Origin: Poecilobothrus nobilitatus
Taxonomy: Eukaryota > Arthropoda > Insecta > Diptera > Dolichopodidae
Direction: 5' to 3'
DNA: 64,000 nucleotides
Assembly (NCBI GenBank): GCA_947095535.1
Contig: OX352773.1
Location: 30,215,398 to 30,279,397 of the forward strand
Both the position numbers and the translations under genes were made by a program. Positions 59,401 to 64,000 of the stretch are shown one piece after another. Below the pieces are notes generated by a model. It was not told where the DNA came from. It ran no database searches and saw nothing but the letters and a program-made list of their open reading frames with translations. The first letter of the stretch is position 1; every line of letters starts with the position of its first letter.

Positions 59401-62278
59401 AAAAAATCTAAAATTGTTAATTAAAAAAAAAAAAAAATAAGATCAGAAAATGTAAAATTATAAAAAAAAAATCATTAAAGAATTTAAAAAATTAAGGATC
59501 GCAGAAAAAAATTTATTACATAATTTTATAAAGATAAATATAATTTATTTTCAAAAAAGACTTATCGTTTTATTCATTTTAATTTATTGTTTAAAGCAGT
59601 TATATATGTTTGTTTGCATTTAAATAAATTATAAAAAATTAAAGTATTGCTTGCTATTAAAACAAATAAATAAATTGTATATTAATTAAAAATTTACATA
59701 GTATACGTTTGTTAAAATAAAACTTTACTAAAAAAAATATATCAATTTAATTTTAAATGTTATTTGTGCTATTAATTTAAAAATGTTTTAATAAAATTTT
59801 AATAATTTATAATAATTTTTTAAGAAGCTAAATACTAGAGATAATGATTTTTATTTATTTAGATTTTAAACTTTTTAAGTTTTTAAAATTTTTTTTAATG
59901 CTTATAATTTAATTGAAGATAAGGCACTTCGATTATATTTTTTTCTAACTTTATTATTAATTTTTTAAAATAAATATGCATTTAATCAAAGTTCTAAATT
60001 TAAAATAGCATTGTCATTGTCTTCTAAGACAATGAGAGTTGGGAGTTTGTTTATTTTAAATTTTTATAAAACAATAAATAAAAAAATGATTTATCATTAA
60101 AATAACAGAATGAAAAATTCAATAAAGAATTTTACTTTTAATTTTATAACCCATCCTCATTTTATTCTAATATGTTTTTATTTTAAAAAATTTTTTGTTT
60201 ATTGTTTTTTTTTTTTTTGTAAACTTGACAATGTAAAGGAAGATAACATTGAAAGCTATGCCTATTGTTTGTACAAAAATTGTTTATATTTTTCGAGGCA
60301 TCAGAATTATGAAAACTCAGCAAAACTTGATTTAATAAGATATTCTAAGAAACTATAGAACCTCTTAATTAACAAATTTTTGTTTATTTGAATAAAAAGT
60401 TTTTAAAACTTAAAAAAGTTTTCAAATAATTGTCTTTATTAATAAAAAAAAAAAAATTGTCATAGCTTTTAAATTGATGATTGTAAATAATGGAGAGTTT
60501 AGTAAATTCTGAAAGAAAGCTTTAATAACTCTGGAGAGTGTCATCCTTCAATTATTTTCTATGGAAATTAAGAATAAAATTGAAAAAAAAAACTAAAACT
60601 AGTTATCGTTTCATAGCAAAAAATATGTGTGCATTGAGAAATGATGATTTAATAAAAGTTAAAGTTTCTTTTTTATTTTTTCAAATAAAATATTAATTTA
60701 TAAGAAAAGTAATAAAAAGCAATAAATAACTTGAGAAAAATATAATGTACCTTGTAGTAATATTTACCGACCAAAACGATAAGTAGTCTGATTTTTTTTT
60801 TATTAAAAAATGTTATAATAATTATGTACGTTTTATTTATGATTAGACAGTATTACAGTTCTACTAAAGATTTTATTTATTCATTTTTTCTTTGAGGAAA
60901 CTTAACACTAACAATTAATCATTTTTTTTTTTTTTTAAACAAAGGAAATCTAAAATTCCCAGATTAAATAAATAAAGACAAAAAAAAAAAAAGAAAATTA
61001 AAAAAAAAACACAAACCAGTCTTATGCAAATTTAAGTCTAAACGAAATAAAAATTGATAATATTGTAATTACATATTATTTTGTTTGTAATTTAAAAAGA
61101 AAACCAATTCATCGCCAATTTAATCAAACAAAATAAATTACGCTGTAGACAATAATAATTCAGTTAATGTACTTTGTATTGTAATATGAATGAAAATGAC
61201 ATGAGTAAAATTATGTGACCTAAATTTTAAATAAGAAATTTACGATTAAAATAAATAAATCAAATTATATGTACGAATATAAATATAAGAATAATAATAA
61301 GGTTTATGGTACTATTAAACTAATTTCAAATAAAATATGAAATGTCCCACATGGTACTATATTTTTTGTGATGTTCGTTGTTAATTTCAATAATTAAATA
61401 CTTTTTTTCAATTTGCGCTTGAATTTTTTTTTATCTCTTTTTTAAAAGTTCATTTGTGTTGGGTCACTTTATATCACAGTAAATAGCGTCATGAAATTTT
61501 TAAATTAATGTGAAAAATATATTTTAGTAGAAAAACATCTAGTAATTAAATAAATTTATTAAAAAAAAAAAAAAACATTAAAATTATCAGAATTATCAGT
61601 CGTTTAAATAAAGTTTCTCATCTAACGTTTTTTCCAATTTTTTTTGCTTTTTTTTTTTTTTGCTTATTAAAAAAGCTTTAAAAAAAAGTAAGTACAAATC
61701 AAACAAAGAAAACAAATTGATTAAAAATAGAATATGTACATACCTACTTATTTATATTTACTTCTAATAAATTATTCTATTTAATTTTATATATTTTAAA
61801 ATCATTTTGTATCAACATAAAGTAGGTTGAGTTAAAAATTATATGCAAAAGATTATGGAACACAAAAAATAATTTTTCAATATTATCTGGATTGCTTTAA
61901 AAACCGAAAAAAATTTTTTTTTTTTTGATTATTGGTTTTGCAACATAAAAGAAATAAATGTACATTCACATTTAATTAGTCATATTAATATCAAGATATT
62001 ACGATATTAAAAACTAAAATGAAAATATTTATATTTGCAGAAATATGATCTGGTAGATATATGAATCATTTTAAAATGAGTTAATCAATCAATTTAACAA
62101 TCTGTTTTTTTTTTTTTTTTTAATATGAAATTAATTTTTTGATACTATTTTACATGCAACGTTAAAAGTTTATTTTATGACTTACCTTATATGCAATCCA
62201 TTCTTCTTTTATCAAATCTTTAAGATTCAAGGCATTTGATGTAACTATGATTGCACAAATTACTAATATGATCTTCAT
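53428..62278 (-). CDS. Cp1: Cathepsin L-like cysteine protease (Cp1 orthologue)
   Basis: Lysosomal papain-family endopeptidase made as a prepro-enzyme. Coding exons on the minus strand: 62278-62186 (31 codons), 54424-54222 and 54151-53428, giving 339 aa, the usual cathepsin L length. Introns are phase 0 (7.76 kb) and phase 2 (70 bases). Residues 1-17 form the signal peptide. The propeptide carries the ERFNIN pattern ([20 protein letters not shown]) in exon 2. The mature enzyme starts near LPNAVDWR. The catalytic set is intact: Gln140, Cys146 ([11 protein letters not shown]), His285 ([11 protein letters not shown]) and Asn306 ([12 protein letters not shown]). [10 protein letters not shown] is cathepsin-L specific. 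The large first intron encloses the GIPC gene on the opposite strand. A non-coding 5' exon is likely near 62961. Confidence 0.93.
55326..55349. repeat. (AT)n microsatellite
   Basis: About twelve AT units followed directly by an A run, in the cathepsin L first intron. Confidence 0.85.
56888..56916. repeat. 29-base A homopolymer
   Basis: Uninterrupted A run in the cathepsin L first intron. No retroelement body was recognised beside it, so it is recorded only as simple sequence. Confidence 0.85.
58311..59384 (+). CDS. kermit: GIPC-family PDZ adaptor (kermit orthologue)
   Basis: Cytoplasmic adaptor linking cargo receptors to myosin VI in endocytic trafficking; in flies it acts in planar polarity and myosin VI function. 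Single uninterrupted frame of 357 aa. N-terminal tail rich in Asn/Gln (1-62). GH1 region (about 65-140) contains [28 protein letters not shown] and [18 protein letters not shown] domain (about 141-222) has [10 protein letters not shown] as its carboxylate-binding loop and [17 protein letters not shown]2 (about 255-345), the myosin VI-binding region, ends [12 protein letters not shown]. The second Met (58320, MPLFYKK) matches the usual family start, so the first three residues may not be used. A possible 5' UTR splice acceptor lies near 57730. An AATAAA overlaps the stop. Nested in the cathepsin L intron, antisense. Confidence 0.93.
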   Translation: MKKMPLFYKKTKPQGFDSSLNNNHQDLDSNNMKNTNEDISQRVNEKNMESGQQQNPTSNKISRTQLIFHCQLAHGSPTGFIKGFSSVKELYQKIAECYEITPDEIIFCTLNTHKIDMTKLLGGQIGLDDFIFAHRKGRPKEIEIIKSEDALGLTITDNGVGYAFIKRIKEESIIDKIKHVLVGDHIEKINDQSVVGKRHFEVARMLKDIPKGSTFTLRLVEPMKSGFQGIGPRDSRGSGGKNKSSQNYGSGKETLRFKANGQVEICNKSNDMEQAALDAINLLLDSFLGINDTDLATQIWELGKDKTNSMDFAEALDNSDLDAFGFTDDFIIELWGAITDAKQGRTKPKIVSIDIGQ

Positions 62279-62298
62279 TATGATTCGCTTTATTATTT
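62186..62298 (-). other. Cp1: Cathepsin L exon with signal peptide and start codon
   Basis: The acceptor AG (complement of CT at 62299-62300) precedes 20 untranslated bases and the ATG at 62278-62276. The translation starts [16 protein letters not shown], a clear signal peptide, then [15 protein letters not shown], the start of the I29 propeptide. The donor GTAAGT follows at 62185. Its join to exon 2 (MEHHKDY...) reproduces the cathepsin L propeptide without gap. It is too short to stand out as an ORF. Confidence 0.88.
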
Positions 62299-62300
62299 CT

Positions 62301-62960
62301 AAAATTGAAAAATGAAATAATTAGATATTTTAATTGAAGTTTACTGTTTTTCAATAACAGTTTACTGTAAAGTTACATAATATGATTCAAATGACATTCA
62401 AATAATTTTAAAGATTAACCGGTAAATATTAAATTAAATTTTGGTTAAAAGTTAAAATTTATTTGAAATTAGAAAATTTAATTTATACATTTAGTTTGGA
62501 TTTTTGTACATCCTTATTGTGATTTTCAAAAATTGTGTATTAACATTAATTCACGACAATATCATTTTAGAATTCAAACCAAAAATTAAATTAAATTAAT
62601 AACAAAAATTAGATAAAATAACTAAATCTAATGACTAAAAATATGCACATATGTATATAAGAAATTATACATAACAAAAAATTTAAATTTGACGCCCATT
62701 TTTTTTCCTCATATTTTAAAACGCAAAACAATTATTAAACTAAATTTACAAGTCATTACTTAAGAAGACCATAATTTTGAAACAAACAATTTTATTTATT
62801 TTTCATACATACATATATGTATGATGTATGTACAACTTATTTGTAATAACAAAATGACGCAATAACTGGTAAACATGTAAATAATCTTAAATTTAAAAAA
62901 AAATAAAATAAAACCAAGGACTAATACTAAAAATATGTAACTTAAATTATTTACACTCAC
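62301..62960. other. Probable 5' UTR intron of cathepsin L
   Basis: Between the acceptor at 62300 and a consensus GTGAGT donor (complement of 62955-62960) on the minus strand. AT-rich, no other feature seen. Confidence 0.35.
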
Positions 62961-63060
62961 CAATTTATTTTATTTATAAAATTAAATCAAAACTATTTGT
63001 TTAAAAAAATTTTTTTTTTATTTATTAAATGTTGTTTATTTGAAGTAAATTTTATTATTG
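62961..63060 (-). promoter_or_regulatory. Probable non-coding first exon/promoter of cathepsin L
   Basis: A strong GTGAGT donor on the minus strand at 62960-62955 follows the sequence ending AAATAAAATAAATTG. Together with the acceptor before the signal-peptide exon it suggests a short non-coding first exon starting somewhere in about 63000-63100. No promoter motif can be singled out in such AT-rich DNA. Confidence 0.3.
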
Positions 63061-64000
63061 ATGTACGGTTAATCGATTCGCTAAAAGAAAACTTGTATTT
63101 TTTTTTTTTTTTTTGAATAAAGAAAACAAAAAATAACCAGTTGAAGTTTTTAGACAAAGAAATTATGGGAGGGATGATAAAGATTTAATATTTACAAAAT
63201 AAACGCAATTTGGGAACATCTGACTGATGACATTTGACAATCCATCATGTATGTATTTATATCATATCATCATATCATATTATTTGTATGTACTTTGTAT
63301 TTATTTATTTAATTATACCAGATTATACCTATTTAATTAAAAATATGTAGCTATATATAATTTTTATATTTTAAATTTTTGCACTTTTAAAACTTACTTA
63401 TTTTAATACCAAGTTAACTTTTAATGATATTCAATTAAAATTTCCAAAATCCTTTCACAATTATACTCTTTTTCTTCTTTTTCTTTAATAAAAAAAAAAC
63501 TTAAAAATTGAACTGAAGTATAGACTATAGATAATGATTGAACATAATGAAATGAAAATAAAAAATCATCATATCAAACATAAAAACAACAAAGTTGCAG
63601 CTATAAAATAAAAATCTATTTGTTTTTACTACGGTCATCTATTATCAAATATGGAACTAATTTTAGTTGTAAATTATTTTTCAGCGTACAATTAAATTTC
63701 TTTTTTTAAAAGATACGAAAAAAAAAAAAAATTTGGAAAAATAAATATGACGGGTGAAATTTATGTATTGATTATTATTGCGGGAAAGCAAACATGCAAT
63801 AATTGTGTATGATCTATGGACTATGGGCCTTATTAAACTTCCGTTTAAAAATTTATTAAATCATCATGAGTGAGCAGGTTGGAAAATAGTTAGACAACTA
63901 TGACAATATCCACCTTTTTTAATTTTTTCGAAATATGTACATATTTATCTACATATATATATATAAATGTGTTTAAATATCATGGTGTAAATTTGATATA
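63061..64000. other. Right-edge flank, no gene recognised
   Basis: AT-rich sequence upstream of the cathepsin L gene. It contains an ATCATATC tandem stretch (about 63258-63282) and TATAT runs. Nothing codes for a recognisable protein. Confidence 0.4.

Larger units (their letters stand above)
54425..62185. other. First coding intron of cathepsin L (7.76 kb)
   Basis: Bounded by GTAAGT at 62185-62180 and AG at 54426-54425 on the minus strand. Holds the complete GIPC gene (58311-59384) on the + strand and otherwise AT-rich DNA with poly-A (55491-55518; 56888-56916) and (AT)n (55326-55349) tracts. Frames at 54878-55327, 56050-56253, 57998-58192 and 60110-60358 show no recognisable protein and are not annotated. 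Confidence 0.7.

Overview
This is an AT-rich (roughly 80% A+T by eye) stretch of insect nuclear DNA, most likely from a fly (Diptera). The evidence is spliced genes with short GT-AG introns, fly-type orthologues (cathepsin L/Cp1, GIPC/kermit, PIG-V, mitochondrial PheRS), and many dispersed repeats carrying a (GTCC)n block like the DINE-1/Helentron-type elements of Drosophila. Assignment below Diptera is not possible from the sequence alone. All exon coordinates are hand-read splice models.

Left part (1-13.5 kb): two tandem genes on the + strand encode secreted proteins built only from thrombospondin-N-terminal-like / laminin-G-like (TSPN/LamG) domains. Gene 1 (1127-4359) has 5 exons, 471 aa and two domains. 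Gene 2 (7404-13512) has 10 exons, 908 aa and four domains. Every intron in both is phase 0. Gene 2 reads as two gene-1-like five-exon units fused head to tail: its 15-codon exon 5 corresponds to the last exon of gene 1, and its exon 6 to exon 1 without the signal peptide. I know of no described family with this make-up. It is the best candidate for something undescribed in the window.

Middle part (13.5-43 kb): no convincing host gene. It holds decayed repeats: DINE-like copies in opposite orientations, several inverted-repeat (foldback) elements, two tRNA-derived SINE-like insertions (one nested in a foldback element), a fossil jockey-like LINE, and an 84-nt near-perfect hairpin.

Right part (43-64 kb): first a nest of transposons, with long inverted repeats enclosing a 5'-truncated LINE and a broken Tc1/mariner-type element. 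Then a compact group of conserved genes: PIG-V (+, GPI anchor synthesis), FARS2 (-, mitochondrial Phe-tRNA synthetase), and cathepsin L (-, lysosomal protease). The 7.8-kb first coding intron of cathepsin L contains the complete intronless GIPC/kermit gene on the opposite strand. These genes act in unrelated pathways; their proximity is a matter of synteny, not of an operon.
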